Shown: positions 1-9,248, counted from the stretch's first letter. The stretch: 64,000 nt of DNA from Acidocella aquatica (GCF_030160635.1 NZ_BSOS01000006.1:62001-126000), one strand, 5' to 3'. Numbers and translations: made by a program. The notes: generated from the letters alone by a model not told the origin.

Positions 1-209
1 TGCGTATTGTGGGTGAGGAGGATGGCGGGACGCGGCTGCGTGCGAATATCGCAGTTTACCGGACCAAGGAAGATACCAGCACCGTGTTTATGGGCGAGGC
101 CTGGTATACGATCGTGAATGAAGGTGGGACACTTAAAATTCATCGCAAGCGGATCATTCTTGATCTGAACAGCCTTTATAACCAAGGCCGTCTGACAATT
201 ATTTTATAA
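1..209 (+). CDS. Aromatic-ring-hydroxylating dioxygenase, beta (small) subunit, C-terminal fragment
   Basis: Only the last 68 or so codons are in the window; the frame is open through the left edge. The visible end (VYRTKEDTSTVFMGEAWYTI, then KIHRKRIILDLNSL and a short hydrophobic tail) matches the C-terminal strands of the NTF2-like small subunit of Rieske non-heme iron dioxygenases, where a conserved arginine-rich strand precedes a V/I-LD-N motif. The alpha subunit is expected upstream, outside the window. The subunit is structural in an alpha3beta3 cytoplasmic oxygenase that cis-dihydroxylates aromatic rings. The extradiol dioxygenase gene starts 22 nt downstream, which fits one operon. 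The ferredoxin and reductase partners may be the genes at 13.1 and 20.9-22.1 kb. The family call rests on the C-terminus only. Confidence 0.72.
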   Translation, partial: RIVGEEDGGTRLRANIAVYRTKEDTSTVFMGEAWYTIVNEGGTLKIHRKRIILDLNSLYNQGRLTIIL

Positions 210-231
210 CTCTGATGGTGGGGCAAAAAAA

Positions 232-1146
232 ATGGCCGTAAATTTCCGCTATAGAAGGCTTGGCTACGTTGCATTGAATGTAATTGATGTTGAAAAATCA
301 ACGAAATTTGCAACAGACGTGTTTGGGCTTGACTGTGTTGGCGAGGGGCCAAACGGGGCGCGGTTTTTCCGCTCTGGGACGTCGCATCATGATATTATCC
401 TGACCCCAGCCGCGAGCCCCGCGTTTGTACGCAGCTCCTGGGAGCTTGAGACGGAGGAGGATCTTGACCGGGCGTTCAGGCATTATCAAGGGCTCGGTTT
501 GAACCCGGTGTGGCTGGGTGCTGGCGAGAGCGCGGATTTGAAATTGGAGCGAGCCTTCCGGATGATTGAACCGGTGCTCGGCACGACCTGGGAATATTAT
601 GCGCGGATGACGTATTTGACATCACCGCGGCAGAATCGGCTGACCAAGTTCCAGGGCGGGAAGCATTATGGGCTTGTGGTGCCCGACTGCAAGAAGATGA
701 ACGACTATATGGTCGAAAACATGGGCTTCCTGGTGTCGGACTATATGGAAGGGTGGTTCGCCTCGTTGCTGCGGGCGTTCCCGAATCCGAACCATCATAG
801 CTTTGCGCCGCTGCAGTTTCCCTCGCCTAAGCCGGTGTTTCACCATGTGGCGTTTATGGTTGATGAAATCGACGATATTGGAAAATTGCTGAACCGCGCT
901 AAGCAGTTTGATGTGAAGATTCAGTTTGGCATTGGCCGGCATCCGACATCAGGCAGCATTCATCTGTATCTGTACGATCCGGACTATTTTGTGTGGGAAT
1001 ACACGCTGGGCATGGAGCAGTTCCCCGAGGCGGGCGCGCGCGAGCCAAGACGGATGTCGTCGTTGCCGGAAAATCTTGACCTGTGGCAGGCGGTGCCGGA
1101 TCGGGAACATTTCAGCAAAATGCCGCCGATTATACAGGCGCTCTGA
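232..1146 (+). CDS. Extradiol ring-cleavage dioxygenase, type I (VOC/glyoxalase fold)
   Basis: This 304-residue protein has two vicinal-oxygen-chelate modules: residues 10-120 (degenerate) and 140-260 (catalytic). The iron ligands expected in BphC-type enzymes are visible: His145 in KHYGLVV, His205 in HHVAF and Glu256 in FVWEY, at nearly the same spacing as in 2,3-dihydroxybiphenyl dioxygenases. It should open a catechol-type ring next to the hydroxyls using Fe(II) and O2, in the cytoplasm. It lies between a ring-hydroxylating dioxygenase subunit and an amidohydrolase whose ATG immediately follows its stop codon, so the three are probably co-transcribed. The substrate cannot be read from the sequence. 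The length equals that of two-domain extradiol enzymes. Confidence 0.85.
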   Translation: MAVNFRYRRLGYVALNVIDVEKSTKFATDVFGLDCVGEGPNGARFFRSGTSHHDIILTPAASPAFVRSSWELETEEDLDRAFRHYQGLGLNPVWLGAGESADLKLERAFRMIEPVLGTTWEYYARMTYLTSPRQNRLTKFQGGKHYGLVVPDCKKMNDYMVENMGFLVSDYMEGWFASLLRAFPNPNHHSFAPLQFPSPKPVFHHVAFMVDEIDDIGKLLNRAKQFDVKIQFGIGRHPTSGSIHLYLYDPDYFVWEYTLGMEQFPEAGAREPRRMSSLPENLDLWQAVPDREHFSKMPPIIQAL

Positions 1147-2169
1147 ATGCTGATTGATTTCCATAGCCATTTCATTCCGGGTTCTTTCCCTGAATTACCG
1201 CAGGGAATTGAGGAGCCGGCCTGGCCCCGGCTGGAACTGGATGGCCAAGGGCATGGCACGATGTTTACCGGTGCGCGGAAGTTCCGGGCGTTTGATGATA
1301 TCTACTGGGATGTTCCCAGGCGCCTTGCGGTGATGGATGCGGCTGGGCTTGATATGCAGGTGATATCCCCGTTGCCGGAAACGTTGTCCTACTGGCTTGA
1401 TGCGGCGGCGGCGGTTGTGTTGACTGATGCAATGAATGAAGCCTGCGCTGCGATGGTGGCGCAGGCGCCGCTGCGGTTGAAGGGGTTTGGCGCGGTGGCG
1501 CTGCAGAATCCTGAAGCGGCGATTAGGCAGGTTGCTGATGTCGCGCGGATGCCGGGGATGGTGGGCATTTTTGTGGGCAGCCATGTCAACGGAAAGTCGA
1601 TTGCTTCGTCCGAGTTTCATCTGGTGTTCGCAGCGGCGGAAAAGGCCGGACTGTTGGTGTTTGTGCATGGGATTAAGCCAGATATTTTGGGCAAGGTGGC
1701 GGGACCGCCGCTGCTGGAGGCCGTTTTAGGTATCCCGCAGGAAAATGCGCTGGCTCTGGCCTCGTTTATTTCCACGGATATTCTGGGGAAATTTCCAGAG
1801 TTAAAGTTGGTTTTTAGCCATGGCGGCGGAACCATTGGGGCGGTGATTGACCGCATGACCTTGGTTTGGGAAAAATTCGCGGATATGCGTGTGGCGATAA
1901 AAATCCCGCCGCTCGAATATGCGCGGCGATTTTGGTACGATACTGTCGTATTCAGCCCGGAGTATCTCGGCTATCTGATCGCGCGGTTGGGGGCTGATCG
2001 GATTGTTGCGGGAACGGATGGGCCGACCGAAATCGGCCAGACCAATCTGCGCGGCTTTATCGCAGCGACAGGCGTTGATGCGGCGGACCAGGAGCGCGTT
2101 GGCGGCGGCAACGCGTTGGCATTGTTTATGAAGACGCCTGGCATTATCGCGATAAAATACATGGATTAA
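1147..2169 (+). CDS. Amidohydrolase family 2 protein (ACMSD-like decarboxylase/hydrolase)
   Basis: This 340-residue TIM-barrel metalloenzyme carries the amidohydrolase-2 signature. The N-terminal His6-x-His8 pair (DFHSHF), His174 (VFVHG), His225 (VFSHGGG) and Asp291 (AGTDGP) are the usual metal and catalytic ligands of 2-amino-3-carboxymuconate-6-semialdehyde decarboxylase and related decarboxylases or hydratases. In aromatic pathways such enzymes process the ring-fission product. The ATG follows the dioxygenase stop codon directly, so the genes are likely translationally coupled. The likely role is decarboxylation or hydrolysis of the semialdehyde or acid made by the preceding dioxygenase; this is inferred from position. 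Confidence 0.82.
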   Translation: MLIDFHSHFIPGSFPELPQGIEEPAWPRLELDGQGHGTMFTGARKFRAFDDIYWDVPRRLAVMDAAGLDMQVISPLPETLSYWLDAAAAVVLTDAMNEACAAMVAQAPLRLKGFGAVALQNPEAAIRQVADVARMPGMVGIFVGSHVNGKSIASSEFHLVFAAAEKAGLLVFVHGIKPDILGKVAGPPLLEAVLGIPQENALALASFISTDILGKFPELKLVFSHGGGTIGAVIDRMTLVWEKFADMRVAIKIPPLEYARRFWYDTVVFSPEYLGYLIARLGADRIVAGTDGPTEIGQTNLRGFIAATGVDAADQERVGGGNALALFMKTPGIIAIKYMD

Positions 2170-2217
2170 TCTCTCCGGGTGAATTGACCTGGGAAATTGT
2201 GATGACGAGGACAGGAC

Positions 2218-5200
2218 ATGGTTAAGACGGCTGTAAAGCTCGACGATAAATTTACACAGGATCATGGACGGGTCTATATTTCGTCTAACCAGGCGCTGGT
2301 GCGTCTGCCGATTATGCAGCGCCAGCGCGATGCGGCTGCAGGGTTAAATACAGCCGGGTATATCACCGGATATCGTGGCTCGCCCATTGGTGTTTACGAC
2401 ACCAATCTATGGGCCGCAGCCGATTATTTGAAAGACAATCATATCCGCTTCCAGCCGGGGGTGAACGAGGAGATGGCGGCGTCCACGATTCGTGGCACGC
2501 AATGGTTGAGTTATTACAAAGAGGCAAAATACGACGGTATTTTTTCAATCTGGTATGCCAAGAATCTGGGGGTTGACCGGGCGTTTGAAGTGTTGCGCCA
2601 GGGTAATCTGGAGGGTTCGGCCAAGAATGGCGGTGTGTTGGTGGTTGGCGCCGACGATGTTGGCGGTAAGTCCACGGTAACAGCGACTTCGTCTGATCCG
2701 GTATGGCGTGCGGCATTGATGCCGATTCTCTATCCGTCCAATACGCAGGAATATCTGGATTTTGGCTTGTATGGGTTTGGCCTGTCGCGTTATGCGGGGG
2801 TGTGGACAGGGTTCAAGGTGGTTACGGATACCATCGAGCTGACCTCTACGATTGACGTTAACCCGGAGCGTTCGCGCATTATTTTACCGGCGGATTTTCA
2901 GATGCCGCCGGGTGGCATTAATAAGATGAAGGGGGATATTGCACCTTTGCCGATTGAGCGGCGGTTGGTGGAATTTAAGTTGCCGGCCGCGCAGGCTTTT
3001 GCGCGCGCCAATAATCTTGACAAGATCATCCTCGACAGCGAACGCCGCGAGCTTGGCATTGTGACCGCGGGTAAGCCGTATCAGGATGTGCGCGAGGCGT
3101 TGAACGAGTTGGATATCGACGAGAACCGCGCGCGGGCGCTGGGTATCCGGCTGCTCAAGCTCGGCATGATTTTTCCGGTGGAGCCGAATGTTGCCACGCA
3201 CTTCGCGCTTGACCACAAGGAGATTCTGGTTGTCGAGGAGAAGAGTGCGTTTATCGAGGATCAGCTGATCACGCTGCTTTACCATACCGAAGCAGCGCGC
3301 CGGCCGCAGGTGACGGGCAAGAAGGACGACAGGGGTGAACGTCTGGTACCTGATTTCGGTGAGACTTCGGTACATCTGCTGATCGACGTGCTGAGCCGAC
3401 GGATTGAGGCGCTGGGCCTGGCGGATGACCGGCTCAAAGAGCGCATTGCGCGGATTCGTGAGCGGCGCAGCAATGTGCAGCCGATCAAGCAAACGGGTCT
3501 GGTGCGGACGGCGTTTTTTTGCTCGGGTTGCCCGCATAATACCTCGACGCGCACGGTTGATGGCAGTCTGACGTTTGCGGGTGTTGGCTGCCACGGGCTG
3601 GCGGCGATGTTTATGCCTGACAGGCCGACCGAATGGGCGGTGCAGATGGGCGGCGAGGGATCGTTGTGGGCGGGGCTGCATTCTTTTGTTGATGTGCCGC
3701 ACGCATTCCAGAATTTGGGTGATGGTACATATTTTCATTCAGGTATTCTGGCCATTCGTGCGGCTGTCGCATCCGGCGCGAACATGACCTACAAGCTGCT
3801 GTATAATGATGCGGTGGCGATGACGGGTGGACAGCCGGTCGATGGCAAGTTGAGCGTCGAGGCGATGGCTAACCAGGTGTATTGGGAAGGCGTGAAGCCG
3901 ATTGTGATTGTCACCGACGAGCCGGATAAATATCCCGCGGATGTGATCTGGCCGCCGGGAACAACCATCCGGCACCGGCGCGACCTGGAGGACGTGCAGC
4001 GCGAGATGCAGAAACTCCCTGGTGTTTCCGGCCTGATTTATGATCAGACCTGTGCTGCGGAGAAGCGCCGCCGGCGCAAGCGCAAGACCTTTCCCGACCC
4101 GGCGAAGCGCTTGTTCATCAACCAAGATGTCTGTGAAGGCTGTGGCGATTGCAGCAAAAAATCGAACTGTGTGAGTGTGCAGCCGGTTGATACCGAGTTC
4201 GGCCGCAAGCGCAAGATTGATCAGTCTAGCTGCAACAAGGATTTCTCATGCCAGGATGGCTTCTGCCCATCGTTTGTGAGTGTGCTGGGCGGCTCGGTGC
4301 GTAAGTTTGGTGCGGTGTTCAAGGACGCGGAACTGGCTGATCTGTTCAAGACACTGCCGGAGCCAGGCGCTCCGGCGGAGAAGCCGGTTTATAATATCGT
4401 GCTCACCGGTATTGGCGGGACGGGCGTGCTGACTGTGGCGGCGATTGCCGGCATGGCAGCGCATCTCGACAATAAGGGGTCCAGCGTGATGGACATGACG
4501 GGGATGGCGCAGAAAGGCGGTTCGGTGCTTAGCCATATCCGTATCGCCAACTCGCCGGATGCGTTGCATGCGCCGCGGCTTTGGGCTGGTTCGGCCGATT
4601 TGGTGCTGGGTTGCGATCTGGTCGTGACTGCGAGCGCGCAGACGCTGGACATGGTGTCGCCGGATACGAAGATCGTGGTGAATAGTGATATTGTGCCGAC
4701 GGCGCAGTTTCAGTCCAACAATGCGATTCAGTTGAATCCACAAACACAACTTGATGTGTTGCGGGGAATTGTTGGGGCGGAAAATCTGGCGGAGCGGCCG
4801 GCGACATCAATCGCGACGCGGTTGATGGGTGACAGTATTACGACGAACATGTTCATGTTCGGGTTCGCGGTGCAGAAGGGGCTGGTGCCGCTTTCGGTCG
4901 CGGCGATCGAAGAAGCGATCAAGCTTAACGGCTCGCAGGTGAAGGCAACTTTGCAGGTGTTCAACTGGGGCCGGCTGGCCGCGCATGATGAGCCGATGCT
5001 GGAAGAGTATCTGGAGAAATGCGGCGTTGAGGAATTGGCGGAGCCGGTGTCACAGACACTGGATGCGTTGATCGAACGGCGCGTGAGGCACCTGACTGAT
5101 TACCAGAACGCTGGTTGGGCAAAGCAATATAGCGACTTTGTTAGCAAGGTGCGTGAGGCTGAATTGGTGGGTGTGCCGGGTGGCGAACTGAAGGTGACGG

Positions 5201-5712
5201 CCTCGGTGGCGCGCTATCTGAGCAAGCTGATGTCTTACAAGGACGAATATGAAGTTGCGCGCCTTTATACCAACGGTGATTTCATTAAGCGGTTGCAGCA
5301 GCAATTTGAAGGTGACTTCAAGCTTGAGTTCAACATGGCGCCGCCGTTGATCGCCAAGGCGCGCAAGCCTGGTGGTGAACCGCAGAAGATCGCCATCGGG
5401 GGTTGGATGTTTAACGTGCTGAAGGTGATGGCAAAACTGAAGGGTTTGCGCGGCGGGGCGCTTGATGTATTCGGGCGGACGGCGGAGCGCCGGATGGAGC
5501 GCCGGTTAATTGGCGAATACCGTGACCTTATCACCAATGTGCTGGAGCAGTTGACGCCGGCGACACAGAATTTGGTAACACGGATTGCTGAGTTGCCCGA
5601 GATCATCCGTGGCTATGGCGTGATCAAGGATGGCCATGTTAAGCAATTTGAAGTGGAGAAGCAAAAGCTTCTGGCGGAACTGAACAAGGGCTCGCCGGCG
5701 CTGGCGGCTTGA
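2218..5712 (+). CDS. Indolepyruvate:ferredoxin oxidoreductase family protein, fused alpha-gamma subunits
   Basis: This is a 1164-residue single-chain 2-oxoacid:ferredoxin oxidoreductase. The N-terminal part (about 1-400) is the pyrimidine-binding and transketolase-like region. A TPP-binding region follows at about 440-560 (VGCHGLAAM, then NLGDGTYFHSG). A cysteine cluster around residues 638-685 (CEGCGDCSKKSNC and later cysteines) should hold a [4Fe-4S] centre. The gamma domain (GIGGTGVLTVA) starts near 728. It oxidatively decarboxylates aryl or branched 2-oxoacids to acyl-CoA and reduces ferredoxin. It is last in a run of catabolic genes, with a strong hairpin after the stop, so it could convert a 2-oxoacid fragment to a CoA ester. 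The family's classical substrate, indolepyruvate, need not be the substrate here. Confidence 0.88.
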   Translation: MVKTAVKLDDKFTQDHGRVYISSNQALVRLPIMQRQRDAAAGLNTAGYITGYRGSPIGVYDTNLWAAADYLKDNHIRFQPGVNEEMAASTIRGTQWLSYYKEAKYDGIFSIWYAKNLGVDRAFEVLRQGNLEGSAKNGGVLVVGADDVGGKSTVTATSSDPVWRAALMPILYPSNTQEYLDFGLYGFGLSRYAGVWTGFKVVTDTIELTSTIDVNPERSRIILPADFQMPPGGINKMKGDIAPLPIERRLVEFKLPAAQAFARANNLDKIILDSERRELGIVTAGKPYQDVREALNELDIDENRARALGIRLLKLGMIFPVEPNVATHFALDHKEILVVEEKSAFIEDQLITLLYHTEAARRPQVTGKKDDRGERLVPDFGETSVHLLIDVLSRRIEALGLADDRLKERIARIRERRSNVQPIKQTGLVRTAFFCSGCPHNTSTRTVDGSLTFAGVGCHGLAAMFMPDRPTEWAVQMGGEGSLWAGLHSFVDVPHAFQNLGDGTYFHSGILAIRAAVASGANMTYKLLYNDAVAMTGGQPVDGKLSVEAMANQVYWEGVKPIVIVTDEPDKYPADVIWPPGTTIRHRRDLEDVQREMQKLPGVSGLIYDQTCAAEKRRRRKRKTFPDPAKRLFINQDVCEGCGDCSKKSNCVSVQPVDTEFGRKRKIDQSSCNKDFSCQDGFCPSFVSVLGGSVRKFGAVFKDAELADLFKTLPEPGAPAEKPVYNIVLTGIGGTGVLTVAAIAGMAAHLDNKGSSVMDMTGMAQKGGSVLSHIRIANSPDALHAPRLWAGSADLVLGCDLVVTASAQTLDMVSPDTKIVVNSDIVPTAQFQSNNAIQLNPQTQLDVLRGIVGAENLAERPATSIATRLMGDSITTNMFMFGFAVQKGLVPLSVAAIEEAIKLNGSQVKATLQVFNWGRLAAHDEPMLEEYLEKCGVEELAEPVSQTLDALIERRVRHLTDYQNAGWAKQYSDFVSKVREAELVGVPGGELKVTASVARYLSKLMSYKDEYEVARLYTNGDFIKRLQQQFEGDFKLEFNMAPPLIAKARKPGGEPQKIAIGGWMFNVLKVMAKLKGLRGGALDVFGRTAERRMERRLIGEYRDLITNVLEQLTPATQNLVTRIAELPEIIRGYGVIKDGHVKQFEVEKQKLLAELNKGSPALAA

Positions 5713-5735
5713 TGCCGACAATCTCGGATTGATAC

Positions 5736-5771
5736 GCGGCCAGTCTGCACTGAAAGGTTTAGACTGGCCGT
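5736..5771. terminator. Hairpin between convergent genes
   Basis: A perfect 10-bp inverted repeat (CGGCCAGTCT at 5737-5746 and AGACTGGCCG at 5761-5770) with a 14-nt loop lies between two convergent genes. A flanking G-T wobble can extend it by one pair. No run of T follows on either strand, so it may be a weak or factor-assisted bidirectional terminator. Confidence 0.5.
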
Positions 5772-5799
5772 TGCGTTCGGTTGCTAAAAAACAAAAGAC

Positions 5800-6972
5800 C
5801 TAGCAGTAACCGAGTTGACGGCCTGCGAGGTCCAGGAGAATTTCTTCGGAGCCCCCGCCGATGGCATAGACGCGGACTTCGCGGTAGAGGCGTTCGGTTT
5901 TGGTGCCGCGGATGTAGGAGGCGCCACCGAGGACTTGTGCGGCTTCGCGGGCGACGCGTTCGAAGGTGCGTGTTGCTTGTACTTTTAAGAGTGCGAAATC
6001 GGCGGCGTTGATTTTGCCTTCCCGGAAACGCCAGGCGCAAAGGTCGACAAAGGCCTGTGTTGTATCGATGTGACGTTGCATGTCGGCTAGTTTGACGCGA
6101 ATCACTTGATGTTCGGTGAGTCTCTTGCCGAAAGTATAGCGCTGTTTTGCCCATTCAGCGGCTTCGGTGAGGCAGACCCTGGCCTGGCCGCAGCAACTTT
6201 GCGCGGCGACGAGCCGTTCGGCGTTGAAATTTTCGAGGATCTTGATGAAGCCGCCATTTTCGGGACCGATCAGGTTTTCAACAGGCACCTCTACGTCGTC
6301 GAAGTAGAGCGCCGCGGTGTCAGAGCAATGCCAGCCCATTTTGTCGAGCTTGGTCTGGGTGAACCCAGGCGAGCCTTTTTCAATTAAAAGCAGGGAAATT
6401 CCCTTCATGCCCTCACCGCCGGTGCGAACGGCGACGACGTAGTAGTCGGCACGCATGCCGTTGCTGATGAACATTTTGGAGCCATTGACAATGTATTTCC
6501 CGCCGCGCCGGACGGCTGTGGTTTTGAGGCGCGCAACGTCCGAGCCGCCCGAGGGTTCGGTGATGCCAAGTGCCATGATTTTCTCGCCGCGCAGCACGGC
6601 CGGTGCGATGCGCTGCTTCATTTCTTCGGACCCCATGGCAAGAACAGGTGGCAATGCCACGAAATGGGTCATTAAAACCGAATGGATGCCGCCGGCGCCT
6701 GCGAGGGCGAGTTCCTCGGCGCAGACGAGGTTATGGAAAATATCGATGCCTTCCGAGGTTCCACCGTATTGTTCGGGAAATCCGAGCCCGGTAATCCCGG
6801 CCTCTCCAGCTTTGCGGTTCAGTTCGCGCGGGGTGTCGCAGGTCGCTTCCCAGTGGTCGAGATTGGGCAGGACTTCCTTTTGGATGAACCGGCGGACAAG
6901 ATGGGAAATTTCTTCATGGGTTTCATTGTAAAAGGGTGACCGTACGCGCCATGCGTCGAAAATTGCTTCCAA
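5800..6972 (-). CDS. Acyl-CoA dehydrogenase
   Basis: A cytoplasmic FAD enzyme of about 390 residues that introduces an alpha,beta double bond into an acyl-CoA. The order is typical: an N-terminal helical domain, a middle beta domain with ALGITEPSGGSDVA (flavin and substrate contacts) and a C-terminal helical domain ending in GGGSEEILLDLAGRQLG. The first ATG is at 7014 but has no clear ribosome binding site. A TTG at 6972 follows an AAAGGA motif at proper spacing and gives the usual start EAIFDAWR, so I prefer it. The gene points toward the dioxygenase operon and lies downstream of marR on the same strand. The natural acyl-CoA is unknown. Confidence 0.88.
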   Translation of the reverse strand: MEAIFDAWRVRSPFYNETHEEISHLVRRFIQKEVLPNLDHWEATCDTPRELNRKAGEAGITGLGFPEQYGGTSEGIDIFHNLVCAEELALAGAGGIHSVLMTHFVALPPVLAMGSEEMKQRIAPAVLRGEKIMALGITEPSGGSDVARLKTTAVRRGGKYIVNGSKMFISNGMRADYYVVAVRTGGEGMKGISLLLIEKGSPGFTQTKLDKMGWHCSDTAALYFDDVEVPVENLIGPENGGFIKILENFNAERLVAAQSCCGQARVCLTEAAEWAKQRYTFGKRLTEHQVIRVKLADMQRHIDTTQAFVDLCAWRFREGKINAADFALLKVQATRTFERVAREAAQVLGGASYIRGTKTERLYREVRVYAIGGGSEEILLDLAGRQLGYC

Positions 6973-7200
6973 TTTCTCGGGTCCTTTCTGGTTGTGATTT
7001 TGTCTCCGGAGCATGCTGGCCCGACAATTTTCTACGGGGCGCGTATCCGCCGGACAAGGGGGCGGCCGATGAAGAGTTGAGCGTGGCTGACGAGGCGGCG
7101 ATTATGAGTTGCGTGCCTTGAGTATGTTCGATTTCCCGCCAAGCCGGCCATGTTAGCGTAGAGACACCTTAACGAATCTCTGCTGAATGAAGGCAGATGC

Positions 7201-7728
7201 TCATGGCTGGTCGGTTAAAAGCAGCGACTCGGGTGCATCGCTTTTATCCTCGGCGGTTTGCTTTGTCTGGTTGTTCATTTCGATGAGGCGTAGTTTCATC
7301 CGGTGCAAAATATCTTCGGCCAACAGGATTTCATCGTTCGTCATGCCGCGCATGGTTTCTTGATTGAGGCTGGTGGCGCGTTCCTGCATCAGGCTCAGGA
7401 GGGAGCGGCCGGCGGGGGTCATCTCGATCCGCTTGGCGCGGCGATCCGTGGGGTCGGCCTTACGGGCGACGTAGCCGTTGGCTTCCAGCCGGTCGAGTAG
7501 GCCACCCAGGGCGACCTTGCCGATGTCCAGAACTTTGGCAAGTTCAGTTTGCATGGTCGGCTCGCCGTCGTGGCGGGAAAGGTTGGCCAACACCCACCAT
7601 TGTGAACGGGTGATGCCCAAGGGTTTGAGCGCATTGTCGATGACGGTACGCCGAAGGCGTGAAACGTCGTGGACCAGAAAACCCAAACGGAATTGTCCAG
7701 GTTTAAGAGTTATTTTTTTACCTGACAT
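7201..7728 (-). CDS. MarR-family transcriptional regulator
   Basis: A 175-residue winged-helix protein. Residues about 30-130 carry the MarR core: a dimerisation helix, the recognition region (LAKVLDIGKVALGGLLDRLE) and the wing with a conserved DPTDRRAKRIEMTPAG motif. The last 25 residues are a polar tail. MarR proteins usually repress nearby catabolic or efflux genes and release DNA when they bind a phenolic or CoA-ester ligand. It is transcribed away from the lipocalin/kinase operon starting at 8106; the 377-bp spacer holds an inverted repeat that could be its operator. It lies just upstream of the acyl-CoA dehydrogenase on the same strand, so autoregulated co-transcription is possible. Confidence 0.88.
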   Translation of the reverse strand: MSGKKITLKPGQFRLGFLVHDVSRLRRTVIDNALKPLGITRSQWWVLANLSRHDGEPTMQTELAKVLDIGKVALGGLLDRLEANGYVARKADPTDRRAKRIEMTPAGRSLLSLMQERATSLNQETMRGMTNDEILLAEDILHRMKLRLIEMNNQTKQTAEDKSDAPESLLLTDQP

Positions 7729-8105
7729 TTCGCGAAGCCTTTAAAGTAAGTCTAATCGTGGAACCTGGATTAGAGTTGGTTGTGGTGCCGTTGTGTGACG
7801 GTGATACACAAGTATAGCCGGGATTGCCGCCGAATGAAAGTAGTGTGCTTGCACATAATTCTAGGTTCGCGGTGGGAGGCGATAGGGCCAAATTTATGCC
7901 TGGGCGGAGAAATTCCGCGCTGTTTTGCGATGCAGCCCAGAATCGGCTGTGCTGTACATGTTTCAGATAAATAAGAAAGCTAGTGCATTATATGGAGGTA
8001 TATCAGATATTGACCCCCCAGACAAGACTCCATATACAAATTGCGCAAAGGTAGAGACTGGCGCCCGGCCCGCTTCACCGCACCGCGAAACAATGGGAGA
8101 AAGCG
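7729..8105. other. Divergent intergenic region between marR and the lipocalin/kinase operon
   Basis: This is a 377-bp non-coding stretch. No open frame in it looks like a protein. It must hold promoters for marR (leftward) and for the five-gene operon starting at 8106 (rightward). The notable element is the inverted repeat near 7989-8036. An AT-rich block (TTATATGGAGGTATATCAG) overlaps its left arm and could contain a -10 element. Confidence 0.6.
7989..8036. promoter_or_regulatory. Inverted repeat, candidate operator
   Basis: Two perfectly complementary 9-nt arms, TATATGGAG (7989-7997) and CTCCATATA (8028-8036), are separated by 30 nt and end about 70 nt before the ATG at 8106. The spacing suits either two half-operators bound by a dimeric regulator or a hairpin in the leader. 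The divergent MarR gene is the obvious candidate binder, but this is inference. Confidence 0.4.
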
Positions 8106-9248
8106 ATGCTGACGGATCTCGATGAAAGCCTGCATCATCAGGCCCCGTTGACGTTTGATCACGTGAATACCACGGATCATCGCTTTTATGACCGGCAGTT
8201 GATGGGCGGGTTCCGCCCGGATGGCGAGGCGGCTTTTCTTGCCGGAATCACCTATTTCAAGAATATGAACGTGGCCGAGGGCTTTATGATGGTCCAGGCG
8301 CGTTCGGCCAAGCAGTATAATGTGCGGTTCACCAAGCAATTGCGGCCGTTGACGGAGAGCCGGGCGCAGCTCGGGCCGCTTTCGCTGACCGTGGTGGAGC
8401 CGTTCAAGGAGTTGCGGTTTGTGCTGGAGGCGGGTGTGGACTACCCGCTGGCGATGGATATTACCTATCGCGCGGTGCTGCCGGCGCGCCTTGAGCACCC
8501 GCATAACGACCGTATGGATGGCCGGCTGCATACGGATTATCTGCGCTATAACCAGCTGGCGAAAATCAGTGGCTGGATTGAAGTTGAGGGTGAGCGTTTT
8601 GATGCCGCCGATTGGTTCGGCTGGCGCGACCATAGCTGGGGTGTGCGCCCTGGGGTTGGCGGGTTTGAACCCCAGACGGGGACCGCCGTGGGTGGGGGCG
8701 TGGCGTCGGCGTCGCGGACTGGCGGCAAGGGGCTTTTTCTCGTGCATGCGGGGTTTTTCAATGGCACGCAGGGCGGCAGTATCCAGTTGATTGAAGCGGG
8801 CGACGGCAAGCGGATTTATACCGAGGGCGCGGTGTGCGGGGCGGACGGCGAGGAGATCGCCGTGACCAGCATTACGCATGACGTGGTGTTCAAACCCGGC
8901 ACGAGGGTGTTTGATACCATGGGGCTGGATCTCGGCCTGGCGAATGGCGAGACGTGGACGCTGCGGGCAAAGTCTGTTGGGCGGCCCTGGGTGTATCGTG
9001 GCGGCGGGTTTGACAGCGGGTTTAACGATGGCAAGGGCCAGGGCGTGTATCGCAGCAAGGAGTTGATGATCGAGACGGAGGTTTATGACATCTCCGACCC
9101 TGAGTTGATAGGCTTCCCCGATGGCACGCGCGGCAAGACCAAGCACCGTGAGCAAATGGCGGTTTGCGAGATTAACGGCGTGACCGGCTCCGCCTATATG
9201 CCGATGTTTGTCATTGGCGATTTAGTTCAGCTTAAGGGCCAAAAATGA
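8106..9248 (+). CDS. Lipocalin-like (AttH/CrtC-type, DUF7064-like) protein
   Basis: A 380-residue soluble protein with no signal peptide, rich in predicted beta strands. The key visible motif is ADWFGWRDHSWGVRPG near residues 168-183; the RDHSWG-R element is typical of the two-domain calycin superfamily (AttH, CrtC hydratases and DUF7064/7065 proteins) that handle hydrophobic molecules. A good ribosome binding site (GGGAGAA) precedes the ATG. Its stop overlaps the next start by 4 nt (ATGA), so it is coupled to the phosphotransferase-like gene. A paralogue at 32059 is coupled to a kinase in exactly the same way. The biochemical role is unproven; substrate binding, hydration or isomerisation of a lipophilic intermediate is plausible. 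Confidence 0.7.
   Translation: MLTDLDESLHHQAPLTFDHVNTTDHRFYDRQLMGGFRPDGEAAFLAGITYFKNMNVAEGFMMVQARSAKQYNVRFTKQLRPLTESRAQLGPLSLTVVEPFKELRFVLEAGVDYPLAMDITYRAVLPARLEHPHNDRMDGRLHTDYLRYNQLAKISGWIEVEGERFDAADWFGWRDHSWGVRPGVGGFEPQTGTAVGGGVASASRTGGKGLFLVHAGFFNGTQGGSIQLIEAGDGKRIYTEGAVCGADGEEIAVTSITHDVVFKPGTRVFDTMGLDLGLANGETWTLRAKSVGRPWVYRGGGFDSGFNDGKGQGVYRSKELMIETEVYDISDPELIGFPDGTRGKTKHREQMAVCEINGVTGSAYMPMFVIGDLVQLKGQK

Noticed and set aside
7980-9155. Long open minus-strand frame opposite the first lipocalin-like gene
   Set aside because: The plus-strand frame has a ribosome binding site, an operon position and the RDHSWG motif; the antisense product shows none of these.
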